Positions 34,321-46,884 of a DNA stretch of 64,000 bases are shown one piece after another (the stretch's first letter is position 1; every line of letters begins with the position of its first letter). The DNA comes from Tetrapyrgos nigripes (taxonomy: Eukaryota; Basidiomycota; Agaricomycetes; Agaricales; Campanellaceae), in the NCBI GenBank assembly GCA_013368315.1, contig JAACJM010000250.1, forward strand, positions 1 to 64,000, given 5' to 3'. The notes beneath the pieces are model-generated. The model saw nothing but the letters and a program-made list of their open reading frames with translations. It did no database searches and was not told the origin of the DNA. Both the position numbers and the translations under genes were made by a program.

Positions 34321-37300
34321 TCACGCCCTCAAATCTGAGGACGACACCCCATTGAAGCCACCTCTACCTCTTGCTCTGAATCCTCCTCGTGAAGGTAACC
34401 CTCCTCTTCCCCTATCGAACTGCGCAAATGCTCCACCCCTTCCACGGTACGTAGGAGGCGGTCCATATCCTCCACGACCTCTATGTGCGCCTCGAGATCC
34501 AGGACTATGATTAATATGATTCGCTCCATTGATGCCATTTACTGGATTGGAGTTGATGCCATTGGGTGAGTCAGTTGGTTCATGATGATTATCTGATTGG
34601 GTAGGAGGCACAAAGGCAGGACCTGCGCGATGGTTGTGAACAGCTCCACCACGGACAAACATACCACCACGACCACCACGATTAGGATTGGTCATGATGT
34701 GCACAGGAGCAGGGTTACTACAGCAATTGTCATTGAGATTATGATTCATTTTACACGGTGATCGCAACGTACCTCTGCGCAGGTCGGAAACCAGCTGCGG
34801 GTGTCTGGCCAGGCGGTGGATTGACCGCGGGGTGGGGTCCAAACATGGGTTTGAACGGGGTAGTATGCGCTGGTGGAGCGGGTGGTGCCTTGGGATTCGT
34901 GGAAGTGACGAATTGAGGGTGGCTCAAGTTGAGGCAACTGTTAAACTCGACTGTACATCCTCGATACTGTGAGCACCTAGGAATGCAAGTGGGTCAAACT
35001 AGTTGAACAGACAGAAGCTGAGACACGTACCTATCACCCATCGTTGTGCCAGCCATAAACGGTACATCCCATACGACATCCATCGACTTTGTATTAAGAC
35101 CAATGACCACGCCTTTGACAGAAAGCGGGACTCCTCCTGAATCCTGAACCATTGTCACTCTGTCTCCAAGCGCGAAATGTTGGTTTTGGAGACGATAGAC
35201 GGCATGCGCAGGCTTGAGTACAGCCTGGCGAGGAATACCCTTTACGATTGCTTTCTTGATCGCCTTCGCAGATTTATTTGCGGTGAAAGAGTCTGCCAGT
35301 TTCTCTATTTCAGAGACAGTATCCTACATCGACAGTTAGCCAGCGTTGAAGGCCAAAATAAAGGGCACGCACCTTTGAAAGCTGATCACAAAATAGTGAC
35401 ACTTGTTCAAAATCTCTGACGCCCTTCTGCTTGAGCCAAGCTTTGATCTCTCTTACACGAGCATCTGGGTCTGGGCCAGGAAGGATATCAGCTGCAGTCG
35501 CCATCGCTGGAATAGCAGGTCAATAGGCCGTCGCAATCGATCGTCAAGATACACTCACCATTCCCAGATTGATCCAGACACCTGAAAATTTCGGGGAACA
35601 TCTCTTGATACGCCTTAATTAATTCGATGGCCTTCTCACTAAACTCCCATATACGTCCGTCTTTCTTTGAATAATCTATCACTTTCAAACTCTTCGCCTC
35701 AAACTTCAGACTAAGACCCAGATTATGCTTTGAACGATCAGACGTGAGGACCATGAAACTTGAGGTGATCTTGGACAAGGCGCGTCCGCTTATGCCCAAC
35801 ATGTCGGCGGCGCGGAATGAAGGATAGTATATAGAGGATTTGCGTTGTTGTACGATGGCTTTGAACTGGTCATTCTCGGTCGTTTCTTCGGGAAAGATCT
35901 TTATACGATGAGGGTTAGCTAAGCCAGGAAACGGAACAGGGTTACACTCACAGCAAGGATGACAGATAAAGCTGTGTGCGTCGTTGCAGAAACCTGAGCG
36001 GCCACCCCATATGCGTGCTCTCCTAGGAAGAAAATCTTGCTACCAATAGGGAACTCTTCCGACAATGGTGCAGGAGGCTTCTCGATATACCGAGGATCTT
36101 CGGCATGAACACGATCTACAACCATTTGGACGGCTTGTTCTATCTCTTTGTTCACGTCTTCGTATTCTTTGATAAAGGCACCAGTCTCCAGGCGGTTGAG
36201 GCCTATAACCCAAATCAGAAAGGTGAAGTCAGACAAAGAGAAAATGATACTCACCTTTCAGCGGCCTCACATGTAACATGATCTCAACTTCACCACTTAC
36301 GACTCCGGCTCTCTTCGAGTACACGCTTTCTATCCTCTCTGCTTTCGCCTTCCAATGCCCAATTGCATTTGGCGCATGCGGTGTCGGCACCACCTTTTCC
36401 TTCCCGGCTATTCCAATCTTGTCGTATTTGAACAACGAATCAGACACTCCAACCACCTTTCCTTCCCTGAGGAAAGGCCAACCAGTATGCACAACCTTGC
36501 CCAAGAACTGCCGCGCAACCTGCTCTGATTTCATATCTTCGTATTTGTTCTTGATATGAAGGACGACGGATTGATTGCGAGACTCGGTGCCGTGGACGTT
36601 AACGTGGTGGTGTCCGAGGACAGTGTGGGTTTGCGGAAGAGTTTTCAGTGAAGGGAAACCAGCTAAGAGACCTGACGGTGACTCTGAAGCGACACCGCCT
36701 ATGAGAGGAAGTGGTGTTCCGGGGACCATTGTCGGCAGCTCGAATTCCTCCATACGACAAGTACATCGATATATAGGAGGGAAGAAACCAGGTAATGATG
36801 AGGGGTATTCTGTAGCATGTTCGGGTCCTGTATAGTGGAATCGTATAGTCTTGCCGGATTGGTTACGCAGTACCTCCTCCTTGCTCAGCATGTGCTCCTT
36901 TTTCTTCATCGAGGCGCGAAGCAGCTCGGCGTCGATAAATGGAATCTTCACGATAGCTTCCCAATCTTGTTTCTTCCCATTGAGGTCTTGCTCGAATTCG
37001 AGAGGGTAAAAGTGGGCTATAGGGGAAAGTGGGTTGGTCATCAGGTCCTGTTGTCATATTCTGGTTAGTATGAGCGCCAAAAACAGACAGTTGAACATAC
37101 ATGATATGCTCGTGGTATGTGGTCTTTACTTGCGATGGGCAACACCCCCATCAACTGCTCATAAGGCTTAAACGGATCCCCAAGGTCAAACTCTATCGTC
37201 TTCGTCAGATCCATCCCACCCTTGCCCACCAAATCCAAGTCACTTATCCTCGGCGCATAATGGTAGTCAAAGAACCAGCCCCATGATGGTACACCCTTAA

Positions 37301-39094
37301 AGTAGTAAAACATCACAAACTGCAGACCCTCGACGTAGCGGTAGACCAGCTTGCGCATTTGTTCGGGGTCGTCATAAGAAATCTCCAGCTTTCCCCTATA
37401 GTAATCTCGCTTCCATTCGTCCATCTTTTGTCTAGTGCGATCATCAGCATCTTGTTCGCTGGGTTCGCCGCTGACCGGTGCAGTGTCGTACTTTTTGATG
37501 ACACGGAAAATTGCCGCCTGACTTTCAGCTTCTGCCACCTCGTCCTCTGATTCGTCTGAATCTTCCGGGCTCAACGCTGGAAGGAGAGTGACCAGGTTGT
37601 TCCCGTCGTCGTCGTAATCATCCCAAGCGACGTCTAGGTTAAGGTCACCCGCCAACGTCGTCAGGAATTTCCTATCCCGTGCTGGGAAGGTGTTGGGCAT
37701 CTTCAACGGCTGCTTCTCCCTACTCTTGCCCGGCTCCATAACATATCCCTTCACCTGGTCAAACAACCCCTTCTGCGATGGCGTCAGCGACGCCTGCACC
37801 TTCCCATTGATAGCATTCTCCGCAGCCCGAACATGCTTTCCCTGCTTCCCTTTGAACCAGTTCAGGTCTCCGTACTCCCTCTCAAAAACTTCCCGTTCCC
37901 ATGCACCCATCTCCTGTAACACAACCTGCAGACGTTCGAGGTTGATAGTACCCGCGTCATTGATGTACCCCTCCATACGCACAAGCGCCTTCTTGTACAC
38001 CTCAAACAACCGTTCCAGTCCATGCTCGTGAATATGTAGATCGGGAAGATGAGGTAGGAAATCGTTTCCGACAAAGACAGCCAGTAAGACAAAGTCGTCT
38101 ATAATCCGTTCTAGTGAATATGGGAATGAAAGTGTTTCGGCTAGAGAGTGGAATTCGAGATCTAGATACTCCCGGAGCAGACAGAGATGGAGTAGGTAAA
38201 AGTTCATGGACTCGAGAGTATTGTTCTTGGATTTGCGTGAGGGGCCGAATTTTACTTCTTCGCGAAGCAAGCAGAAATGAGGGTCATGGCTGAGCAAGCC
38301 AAGCATGATGAGGTCTGCGTCGAGACCGTAAAGGCAATGTCGGACGTCGGGGTCGTAGTCTGGCTGCATGCGTGATAGACGGATGTATTCCATGATCTTG
38401 TGTTCGCCTTCTCCGGGGACGTCATGTCCCGAAAGAACGACCTGAATGTCTCGCCAATTGGAGTCCTCTGTGATCTTCTTGTTCACAAAGTACTTCAACT
38501 GTTCGGATAGACGAGCCATGAAGGGTGTACCAGGGGTGATACAATTGCTGTCGAAAGCCTTTTCTTCGGGCAACTTCTCTCCTTTTGCCTCCGCCTTCTC
38601 TCTGGTCTCTCTGGCCTCCTTTACAGTACGGAAACGGCGGGACCGCTGTTGGTTCATCTTTGCTCGAGGAGCAACACCGTCAATGGCCATGAAGAAGAGT
38701 TTCTTGGGCCGCATTTTGCCAAAGAGATGGTCAACATATGTGAAGATGGAGGTGAAAATTTGTTCCTCTGATAGTCGGAAATGGGCGTCGTCATCATTGG
38801 GGTGCGAACAGTTGTGAATGATACTGTTGAAGTCAAGGTATAAGTTGTCGAATTCTGGAATCTTGTTCTCCTCAATTAATTGAGAAGTCAAAGGGTAGCG
38901 CTCTCTGTGCTCATCGTCAGCGGCAGCGAGGATGGAAAACAGACAATTACGCACGATAACCAACGAAAGAACTAGGCCATGTCAATGCATCTATTTCCTT
39001 CAGAATCTGAATATAACATACCTTTGGGATACCTAAAAGACAAAGAGACCTAGTCAGCGTCGTCTGCAACGAGGAGGACAGCGAGCTCACCCAT
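34321..39094 (-). CDS. XRN1: 5'-3' exoribonuclease 1 (XRN1)
   Basis: The first exons are tiny: ATG+G at 39094, then IPK, then FFRWLS, joined to ERYPLTSQLIEENKIPEFD. The N-terminal nuclease has all the conserved blocks: LYLDFNSIIHNCSHP, FFMAIDGVAPRAKMNQQRSR, VLSGHDVPGEGEHKIMEYIR, LYGLDADLIMLGLLSHD and FVGNDFLPHLP. It runs on through VQFVMFYYF-type and PSWGWFFDYHYAPRISDL motifs. The PAZ/Tudor-like, winged-helix and SH3-like regions of XRN1 follow (for example HFALGDRVTMVQDSGGVPL). The C-terminus is rich in RGG/RG (GGRGGMFVRGG, RGRGGYGPPPTYRGRGG) and ends DLRA at 34321. Length and SH3-like parts fit cytoplasmic XRN1 rather than nuclear Rat1. It degrades decapped mRNA. Confidence 0.95.
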
Positions 39095-39576
39095 TTTGTC
39101 GTCGTCGTGAAAGTATAACAAATACACGTGCTTTTGACAAAAAAGGCAAGTGTTTCCCGGACGATTTGCTGCAGGGTACCAGGATTTACGAGTCATCTGC
39201 TTCCAAAGCATCACGACACACACAAACGCCAATCCCAAGCCAATCCCGCGCTCGCAATCACTTGTTCACCATGGTGGTATTCGAGTTGGCTGAATCTTAG
39301 CCTCTTTTCTTCCAAAATCAAATATGGATCGCGCCTCGGAGTGTGAGCGATTGGTGAGCGAAACTCTAAGTCTTATTTCGTAAGAGAAGCGGAAGTTGCA
39401 ACGCGTTGTCGTTGCAGCTTGGTGGTCGTTTCACGAAGTCGCTGCGGTCGGTTGCAACGCTTCTTCGAAACGCCTCAAAAACTGGCACTACTAATTTAGT
39501 TCCGCTCATCGAAATCAAATACTGAACGGATCACCGTATAAAGAGCAGACCACGGTTCCAAATCGCCAGTACTACC
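39095..39576. other. Divergent promoter region between XRN1 and GH16
   Basis: 482 bp separate the two start codons. CpG is frequent. No repeat or gene was seen. A bidirectional promoter is possible but not shown. Confidence 0.5.
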
Positions 39577-41412
39577 ATGGTTGTTGGCCTATCCATTCCC
39601 TCCCTTCTCGCTCTCTTGTCTCTAGCACCTGCCATTCCAGTTTGGGCCGCTACGTACGGTTGCAGTGATAGCATTGTTGGACACCAGTTCTTGGAAAAGT
39701 TTACTGTCCAGGCAATCGATGATCTTACCCGTGGTCGAGTGTGAGTTATACACCGTTACGCATCCACTAAACCTGTAGCGATTCTGATTGACTGATGTGT
39801 GTATGTTCAGAAAATACGTCGATGCTACCACAGCTGCTAGACTCAATCTCACCTACGCGTCGGATGACCATTTCATTGCTCGTGCAGATTACACGACAGT
39901 CCTTGATCCCAAGGGACCTGGGAGGAACTCTGTAAGGTTGCATTCCAACAAGCAATATGGCAAAGGAGTCATGGTGTGAGTTTTGACTGGCAACTCATAA
40001 TCTGGCTTTCTTTCAACTCTGACCACTACTATTACCTTCAATTTTGAACAGTTATAACATCAATCATTTACCCGAAGGATGTGGAACGTATGTGTCCAGT
40101 CTAGAAATACTCTGTACCCTTTCCTTATTCATTCCACTAGCTGGCCTGCTGTCTGGTCGTATGCGGAAATTTGGCCCACAAAGGTACGGCTACTAGATGT
40201 ATTCACATTTGGCCAAGCTCATCTCACTGTATGCATTGTTTACTAGGGAGAAATCGACGTCGTTGAAGGTGTCAATAACCAAGCGTACAGTCAAGCCAAC
40301 CTGCACACACTACCAGGTACGCCTGCACTACCTCTTTCGTCTCATATCCCTTCTCATGCGACGTTTCCTTTCCGCAGGATGCAACATGTCTGAATACAGG
40401 CTTATGAAAGGGTGAGTATCATCCGAGTTGACTGAAGCTGGTTCAGGCCAATCGTTCATCTTCATCATAAAGCTCTACCGTCGCCACCACATGTGACTAT
40501 ACCGTCAACTACAACGCAGGATGCGGCGTCGCATATTCAAATCAGCATAGCTTCGGTCCTGGATTCAATGACCTTGGAGGTGGATGGTATGTTTATCCTT
40601 CATCACATCCTGTAATCATGCGCATATCTCACCCTGGACATGTCATATACAGGTTTGCAGTCGAACGAACCGACAAGTTTATCAAGACTTGGTTCTGGTC
40701 TCGCGACGACCCTACTGTTCCTTGGGACGTGAAAACGGGAGCTGACCAAGTCTTTACTGATACTTGGGTATGTGCTTAGACTTGTGTGACGCCGTGTCAA
40801 CGCTGAAATTGAGTCCTGACGGCACCTTCCTCTATCAGGGCATACCTGAAGCCAACTTCCCCGACGATATGTGTGACATCCGCAGGCTCTTTGGAGATCA
40901 CAACATCATCATAAACTGTGAGTTACATCTTCTGGTCATTCTTGTCTGAGGCTGATTTCATTTCTTGATTTTCTAGTGACGTTCTGTAAGAACGAAGTGG
41001 AACATGTCCTCACTCATACTTACCTTTCTCTCCTCCATTTTTCTTCTCTTCCAGGTGGCGAGTGGGCCGGAAACGCGTACACTCAATCGGCCTGTCCTGC
41101 CAATCCTAAATACACCAACAGTACTTTGGCCTGTGAAGGTTTGTCTCGTCTCCATACTCTTTCTATTCGAATTCGATGCAATTGATGCTAACCGTTGCCA
41201 CCTGCAATTTTGCATTTTCATCCACACACACATATACAGACTATGTCAACAACAATCCCGAGGCCTTTGAAAATGCGTATTTCGACTTTTCTTGGATCAA
41301 GATTTATGCACCTTCATCCGCTTTAGATCTTGACGTCAATGTACGGTCGATGTTGATATTACGGTTGAGTCGTTGTAGATACTACAAGCTTATGCTACGT
41401 AGGTCATGTTAA
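39577..41412 (+). CDS. Secreted GH16 endo-beta-glucanase (laminarinase type)
   Basis: MVVGLSIPSLLALLSLAPAI is a signal peptide, cleaved near VWAA. Exons give ARLNLTYASDDHFIARADYT, GPGRNSVRLHSNKQYGKGVM, HLPEGCGTWPAVWSY and the catalytic motif GEIDVVEGVNNQ (E-I-D-V-V-E, the ExDxxE nucleophile and acid). NLHTLPGCNMS, GCGVAYSNQHSFGPGFND, GGGWFAVER, IKTWFWSRDD, IPEANFPDDMCDI, TFCGEWAGNAY and FDFSWIKIYAPS follow. This is the basidiomycete GH16 pattern acting on beta-1,3/1,6-glucans of the fungal wall or on plant mixed-link glucans, outside the cell. About ten exons. Coding is secure up to about 41340. The 3' end is unsure, as extra small exons could replace the read-through to the stop at 41412. 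Confidence 0.88.
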
Positions 41413-41980
41413 GGCCATGGTACCCCTCTCTCAAACATCCATACATCATTTCATTTATGTTTCCGATTTATTTGTTTCAACATTTTCCAAGGATCGGTTG
41501 CGGCGGGTGCTGTGGTTTGCAGCGGAGGCTCATCGTACACCAGTATGATCCGTCACATATATATATGATTTGATTCATCAATTATTCTTCAGTTCAAGTT
41601 TGACCCCAACGGTCTACGCATTTTTTCTTCTGCCCACCCATTCCACCCTCTTTTAATAACACATATTACTACTACCAACATTTGTATGTATGTACGGCCC
41701 ACACGCTCACTCACAATCTCTACATTTCGATGGGGGTGGTTGCCCTCGGTTTGGCCTATTACATACGAAGCGAAGCTTGCGAGTAAGGTGGAGGTTCCTC
41801 AGACTTTCCTTCTGCTTAAAACGCGTACTAATACATAAGTGCTTTGGGGCCTGGGCGCGTTGAAAGCAAATGACACGCGACTGCGACCGCGTATTTGACG
41901 CGACTAAGTCTTTGACAATGTGTAGTAAATTGTGTTCACTTTTTATATATCTTTCGACGTCTGTATTCTCCGAAACAGCC
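41413..41980. other. 3' flank of GH16
   Basis: Includes a short ATATAT run near 41560-41570. No gene is supported. Confidence 0.4.
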
Positions 41981-41984
41981 TTAG

Positions 41985-42300
41985 TTGCACGCAAGAGTTA
42001 TTCGCTCCTCAAGCTATCGCACTTGTAATCGACCAACACGCCACGCAGCAAAGCTCATAGAAATCGATGGCCTATCCCTCAGTGGGTGAGTACTACATCC
42101 GAGTGAAAATCTTGATCAAGTAACTGTTTTCAAAATTTGAACCTCGTACCCATATCTACCCACCCCACAAGCTGTGGCTGCCATTCCAGCTGGAGTGACC
42201 CCGAAAGACATTGGCATCCGAAGCTTCGACAGATACAACAGAGCAGTAACGACGGTACATGTAAATGAAGGTATCACCTCTTCCTCTGTTGTTGCAATGT
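41985..42300 (+). pseudogene. Unknown exon-intron module, copy A
   Basis: Exon-like part 1 (about 42000-42115) reads APQAIALVIDQHATQ and then hits a stop. An intron-like stretch starting GTGAGTACTACATCCGAGTG follows, and exon-like part 2 (about 42172-42290) reads VAAIPAGVTPKDIGIRSFD, then NRAVTTVHVNE. Copy B at 44195-44480 matches at the DNA level through both parts and the intron. Copy C at 48125-48450 matches at the protein level. Family not recognised. Copy A lies downstream of MDR copy 1, on the opposite strand. Confidence 0.45.
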
Positions 42301-42436
42301 AACTAAGTACAAAGGTATTGCAGATGCGAAGACAATAATGATCATGACGCGTCGATATTTCCTCTGCATAAGTCCTCGTATGAAATGTAAATGATTGATC
42401 ATGCATCACATGTACAGAAAATAACTAGTTCGAAAC

Positions 42437-43892
42437 TTAGGCTTGAATTCCAGGGGTATCTGCAATACGGAAGACGAGTTTCTCTCCACTGACCTGCAAG
42501 AAAAATGCAAAGAGTGAGATGAATTTTTGGAAATTTCTTTTTAAATTCAACTCACCTTCCCCAACTTGAGGTACTCAAACCCTTCCTGAACATCGGCGAG
42601 ACCTTTGGTGAACAATTTGATAGGAGCAGGGACAATTTTCCCTTCAGCGACGAGTCTTTCGAATATCTTGGAGTAATTCTTCGAGAATTCGACCCTCTCG
42701 GGTTTAGCCTCGGAGCCGACTGGAAAATCGAACGGCTATTAGGAGCGTGGATATAAAAACCAAAATGCGGAGATAGTGAGACAGTGAGTGATTTGCAAGA
42801 ACTTGAAGAGAAGTACGTGGTATTAGCGACTTACCCTGCCAAAAAGCTCATAAACCGAAGACCAAATAAATTCCACCTGTGGCCATTGGTCCTTGATAGT
42901 AGCCTGAACCTCTTCCGGGAGTGGAAGAACTCCAGAAATCGTTCCTCCCGTCCGCACTCAAGCATTCAGCAACCAGCGGAACCGTAGATCCTTCAGAAAT
43001 ACAATCAACAGCGTTTCTCAACTTCTCATTCGTATAAGCTCGAATCTTCTTCACAACCTCTGGATCCCTATAATCAAACACCTCATCCGCTCCCAATGCT
43101 TTGAGACGATCGAAGTGCTTCGGAGAAGCGGTGGCGATGACGCGCATTCCACCCAACTTGGCGAGTTGGATGGTGAAATGGCCCACAGAGGAAGAGCCGC
43201 TCCAGACCAACAGGTCTAACGAAGGAGAAGTAATAGGGTTCTCTGCTGAAGGCAAATTCTGGGATTGATACAGAGCTTGGCATGCAGTAAGACCACAGGC
43301 TGTCAACTGTGATCCGTCTTCGAAAGACAACGAGTCGGGTAACTTGATCGTAGTCCAAGGGCATGCGTTGACGTATTCAGCATAAGCGCCGTTCAGTTCA
43401 CGGCCTATGGAAAACAAAGATGAATTTCAACAGTGAGCTGAGTTTACTCATTGAACACAAGATAAATCTTACTTCCGTGTACGAACCCAGCCACTCGATC
43501 ACCAACCTTGAAATTCTCGACGACATTCGCACCAATCTCGATGACAACACCAGCAAAATCGCATCCAGAGATGGCCACACTTTTGGCACGGAAGCTTGCG
43601 GATTTCCCTATACCATACATATCAACGTTGATCAGTGCCACCGAACACAAATCGAAGTACTCGAGACAATAGTGTCCATGTAGAGCACAGAAGTTAGTCG
43701 GAACGCCCGAGGAAGAAAGACTCGATGAGAAATACTGAACTCACAGTCAGTGGGATTGGCCGCTGCTGCCACCACCTTGATCCGTAGTTGATCGTCGTGC
43801 AATGGAGGTATATTGACGCGTTGAAGTACTACTTTGGTCGTTCCATCAGCTTTACCAGTGGTGCATACGGCCAACATGGTTGCTTCTGTCAT
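42437..43892 (-). pseudogene. MDR-family oxidoreductase, copy 1, with a 1-bp frameshift
   Basis: Starts MTEATMLAVCTTGKADG at 43892. Splicing joins NPTD to [10 protein letters not shown] and [16 protein letters not shown]. The next exons give [26 protein letters not shown] and the NADPH-binding region LLVWSGSSSVGHFTIQLAKL. Compared with copy 2, there is one extra base at 42950 (cctcccgtccgc against cctccctccgc). The frame breaks after AECLSA and stops early near 42848, removing about 110 residues, although the downstream exons (ending at TAA 42439-42437) are preserved. The family is NAD(P)-dependent reductases without zinc (quinone or enoyl reductase-like, ToxD-like). Either a very young pseudogene or a base-call error. 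Confidence 0.8.
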
Positions 43893-44194
43893 CGTTCTCG
43901 AATGTCGTGACTCAGCCTGACTGTACATGTAAAGATACACTGAGCTGAGGGTTGAAACTTTCATCAGCAAAAAGGTCCCCTCCTTATATACCGACTCGGT
44001 GATTCAGCTGCATCTCCTGCACATATACTTATTCAAAAGCGTACAATCTGTTACGAGGCCCCTTATGGCCGAGTTAGCTTATACATCGCGGGCAGAAGTC
44101 GACCGTAGATGACATAGGTACTGTAATTATTGATGAGTCAATACATTCTCCGCTCACCTGAGCTCAGTAGTCACTTTTCTCTCTTTCCACCACT
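43893..44194. other. Upstream region of MDR copy 1
   Basis: Promoter-length spacer of about 300 bp with no gene. It leads into module copy B. Confidence 0.4.
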
Positions 44195-44480
44195 GTTGAC
44201 CACAAGGCCTTGCGCATGCCCAACGTTCCGACACGCAGCAAAACTGGCAGAAATCAGTGCCATCCAATCCCTCAGGGTTTGGTGAGTACCATGTCCGAGT
44301 AAATATCTTGATTAAGTACTTATTATTGGAGTACTACGTAGCATGTACTTTCAAAATTTGAGCCTCGTACCCATATCCACCCACCCCACCAGCTGTGGCC
44401 CTCATTCTAGCCGCAGTGCCCCGAAAGAAATTGGTTCATCGGATGCTTCGACAGATACAACAGAGCACATGTAAACGGGA
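44195..44480 (+). pseudogene. Unknown exon-intron module, copy B
   Basis: DNA match to copy A: part 1 reads AAKLAEISAIQSLR near 44235-44275, then a GTGAGTACCATGTCCGAGTA intron-like stretch, then part 2 beginning agctgtggccct and containing tcgacagatacaacagagca and catgtaaac. Part 2 is frameshifted relative to copy A. Position relative to MDR copy 2 is the same as copy A to copy 1, so gene and module were duplicated together. Confidence 0.45.
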
Positions 44481-44949
44481 GCGTCTTGGGCCCCAGGCTA
44501 CGTGTGTCCCAACGTAAGCCTCCTATATACGTACCGAATGAGAAAGTCTCGATGATTCCTAACTTGCCTGCTGTTTAAATAAGCACCAGACATGAACTGA
44601 GCGCCGCTTTGGCCGCGATGACTATCTACCAGTCTGAAAATGATTCATTAACTTCTCTTGCTCATGCGTCGAGAGTGGCGAGGCTTCTATAATGATTTGT
44701 TGTTTTTCTTTTCTTACCTGAATCTAGACAAGGGTTTGCGAATTATTTTGTCCCCTTCGTGGACCTGCGTATTACAACAACCTTAAAGGCTTCGGAACTA
44801 ACTATTTGTACGTGTGAGCTCATTTAAGAGGGATAATTATGAATAACCAGATGTGGCTAGCCATACTTATTTTTGGCCGATAACTTGAAGTATTCGAGTA
44901 TGAGATAGAAATTTTGAAAATCTATCACGGTAATCAACTAGCCCAAAAC
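44481..44949. other. 3' flank of MDR copy 2
   Basis: AT-rich, with no gene or repeat end recognised. Confidence 0.4.
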
Positions 44950-46374
44950 CTAGGCTTGAATTCCAGGGGTGTCTGCAATGCGGAAGACGAGTTTCTCTCC
45001 ACTGACCTGCAGGAAAGGGCAAAGAGTGAGACAGATGCTACACAGAAGAAATTTCCAAAAATTCAACTCACCTTCCCAGACTTGAAGTATTCAAACCCTT
45101 CCTGAACATCTGCGAGACCTTTTGGGAACAATTTGATAGGCGCAGGGACAATTTGCCCTTCAGCAACGAATCTTTCGAATATCTTGGAGTATTTCTTCGA
45201 GAATTCAGCCCTCTCGGGTTTAGCCTCGGAGCCGATTGGAAAATCGAACGGCTATTAGGAGCGTCGATATAGAAACAGATAGTGAGACAGTGAGTGATTT
45301 GCAAGAACTTGAAGAAAAGTACGTTGTATTAGCGACTTACCCTGCCAAAAAGCTCATAAGCCGAAGACCAAATAAATTCCACCTGTGGCCATTGGTCCTT
45401 GATAGTAGCCTGAACCTCTTCCGGGAGTGGAAGAACTCCAGAAATCGTTCCTCCCTCCGCACTCAAGCATTCAGCAACCAGCGGAACCGTAGACCCTTCG
45501 GAAATACAATCAACAGCGTTTCTCAACTTCTCATTCGTATAAGCTCGAATCTTCTTCACAACCTCTGGATCCCTATAATCAAACACCTCATCCGCTCCCA
45601 ATGCTTTGAGACGATCGAAGTGCTTCGGAGAAGCGGTGGCGATGACGCGCATTCCACCCAACTTGGCGAGTTGGATGGTGAAATGGCCCACAGAGGAAGA
45701 GCCGCTCCAGACCAACAGGTCTAACGAAGGAGAAGTAATAGGGTTCTCTGCTGAAGGCAAATTCTGGGATTGATACAGAGCTTGGCATGCAGTAAGACCA
45801 CAGGCTGTCAACTGTGATCCGTCTTCGAAAGACAACGAGTCGGGTAACTTGATCGTAGTCCAAGGGCATGCGTTGACGTATTCAGCGTAGGCGCCGTTCA
45901 GTTCAAGACCTTCGAAAAACAAAGATGAATTCTATCAGTAAGTTCAGTTTACTGCAAGATAGGCCTTACTTCCGTGTACGAACCCAGCCACTCGATCACC
46001 AGCCTTGAAATTTTCGACGACATTCGCACCAATCTCAATGACAACACCAGCAAAATCGCATCCAGAGATGGCCACTTTTTCACGGAAGCTTGCGGATATC
46101 CCTATACCATACATATCGACGTCAATCAGTGCCACAGATCACAAATCATATGAGACAATAGTGTCCATGTCACAGAAGTAACTCGGAACGTCCGAGGAAG
46201 AACAAAGATTCGATGAGAAATACTGAACTCACAGTCAGTGGGATTGGCCGCTGCTGCTACCACCTTGATCCGTAGTTGATCGTCGCGCAATGGAGGTAAA
46301 TTGACGCGTTGAAGTTTTACCGTTCCATCAGCTTTGCCGGTGGTGCATACGGCCAACATGGTTGCTTCTGTCAT
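44950..46374 (-). CDS. MDR-family NAD(P)-dependent oxidoreductase, copy 2 (intact)
   Basis: ATG at 46374 (MTEATMLAVCTTGKADGT). Five exons: RDDQLRIKVVAAAANPTD joins WISASFREK across an intron whose acceptor is the TAG in gtatgggatag; then [51 protein letters not shown] and FEDGSQLTACGLTACQALYQ. The dinucleotide-binding stretch is SGSSSVGHFTIQLAK, followed by VIATASPKHFDRLKALGADE and FDYRDPEVV. The C-terminal exons read SKIFERFVAEGQIVPAPIKL and GKVSGEKLVFRIADTPGIQA, with a TAG at 44952-44950. It lacks the structural and catalytic zinc ligands of alcohol dehydrogenases, so it should act as a quinone or enoyl reductase. Substrate unknown. Confidence 0.88.
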
Positions 46375-46884
46375 GGTTCTCGAGTATCGTGGCTGTATAC
46401 GTAAAGATACACTGAGCTGAAGGTTGAAACTCTGAGTGGGGCGTTTGATTTGATGTTTTGTGAGGGCCGCCAGTGGTCGAGGCATCAAGTATTTAACTGG
46501 TCCGAAGTAGCTGAGTAAGACAGGAAAGTGCAGCTGAGTAAGGGATAAGCACACCCAGAGCCAACTAATATTCCGAGGCTTAGGAAATTTATCGGAAGCG
46601 ATCCGATTGGCTTTCCTAACTAACTTTCGGGATATTGGTTGACCCTGGGTGTGAAGAAGAGTCAGAGTTGATGACTGAGATGTAGCTCCAAAGCAGCTGA
46701 ACCGAGAACAACTTCACTCGAATCGAGAACCTAGCACACCCAACAACAACCAATACTCCGTGGCCACAAGTTAGTTAGAAAACATCAAATCTCTGGTGCT
46801 CGGACTCAACGGATTCGAAAACTTCAAATATCTCCATTGGCTCGGCTTGCCTCCGATTTCCAAAGTTTGAAAACCTTTTGTTTA
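46375..46884. repeat. Upstream region of MDR copy 2 with inverted/dispersed short repeats
   Basis: 46550-46653 forms an imperfect hairpin: cacacccagagccaacta on the left, and the reverse complement of ttggttgaccctgggtgtg on the right. A third related unit, cacacccaacaacaacca..., ending aagttagttag, lies at 46735-46779 in the orientation of the left arm. It may be a small non-autonomous element or regulatory repeats of the MDR gene. Confidence 0.5.

Noticed and set aside
36278..38817. Plus-strand frames across XRN1
   Set aside because: All are shadows of the minus-strand nuclease exons, which carry the catalytic motifs.
45944..46260. Apparent shared frameshift in both MDR copies after NPTD
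   Set aside because: Resolved by using the TAG acceptor in gtatgggatag; the join gives WISASFREK (copy 2) and WKSASFRAK (copy 1) in frame.
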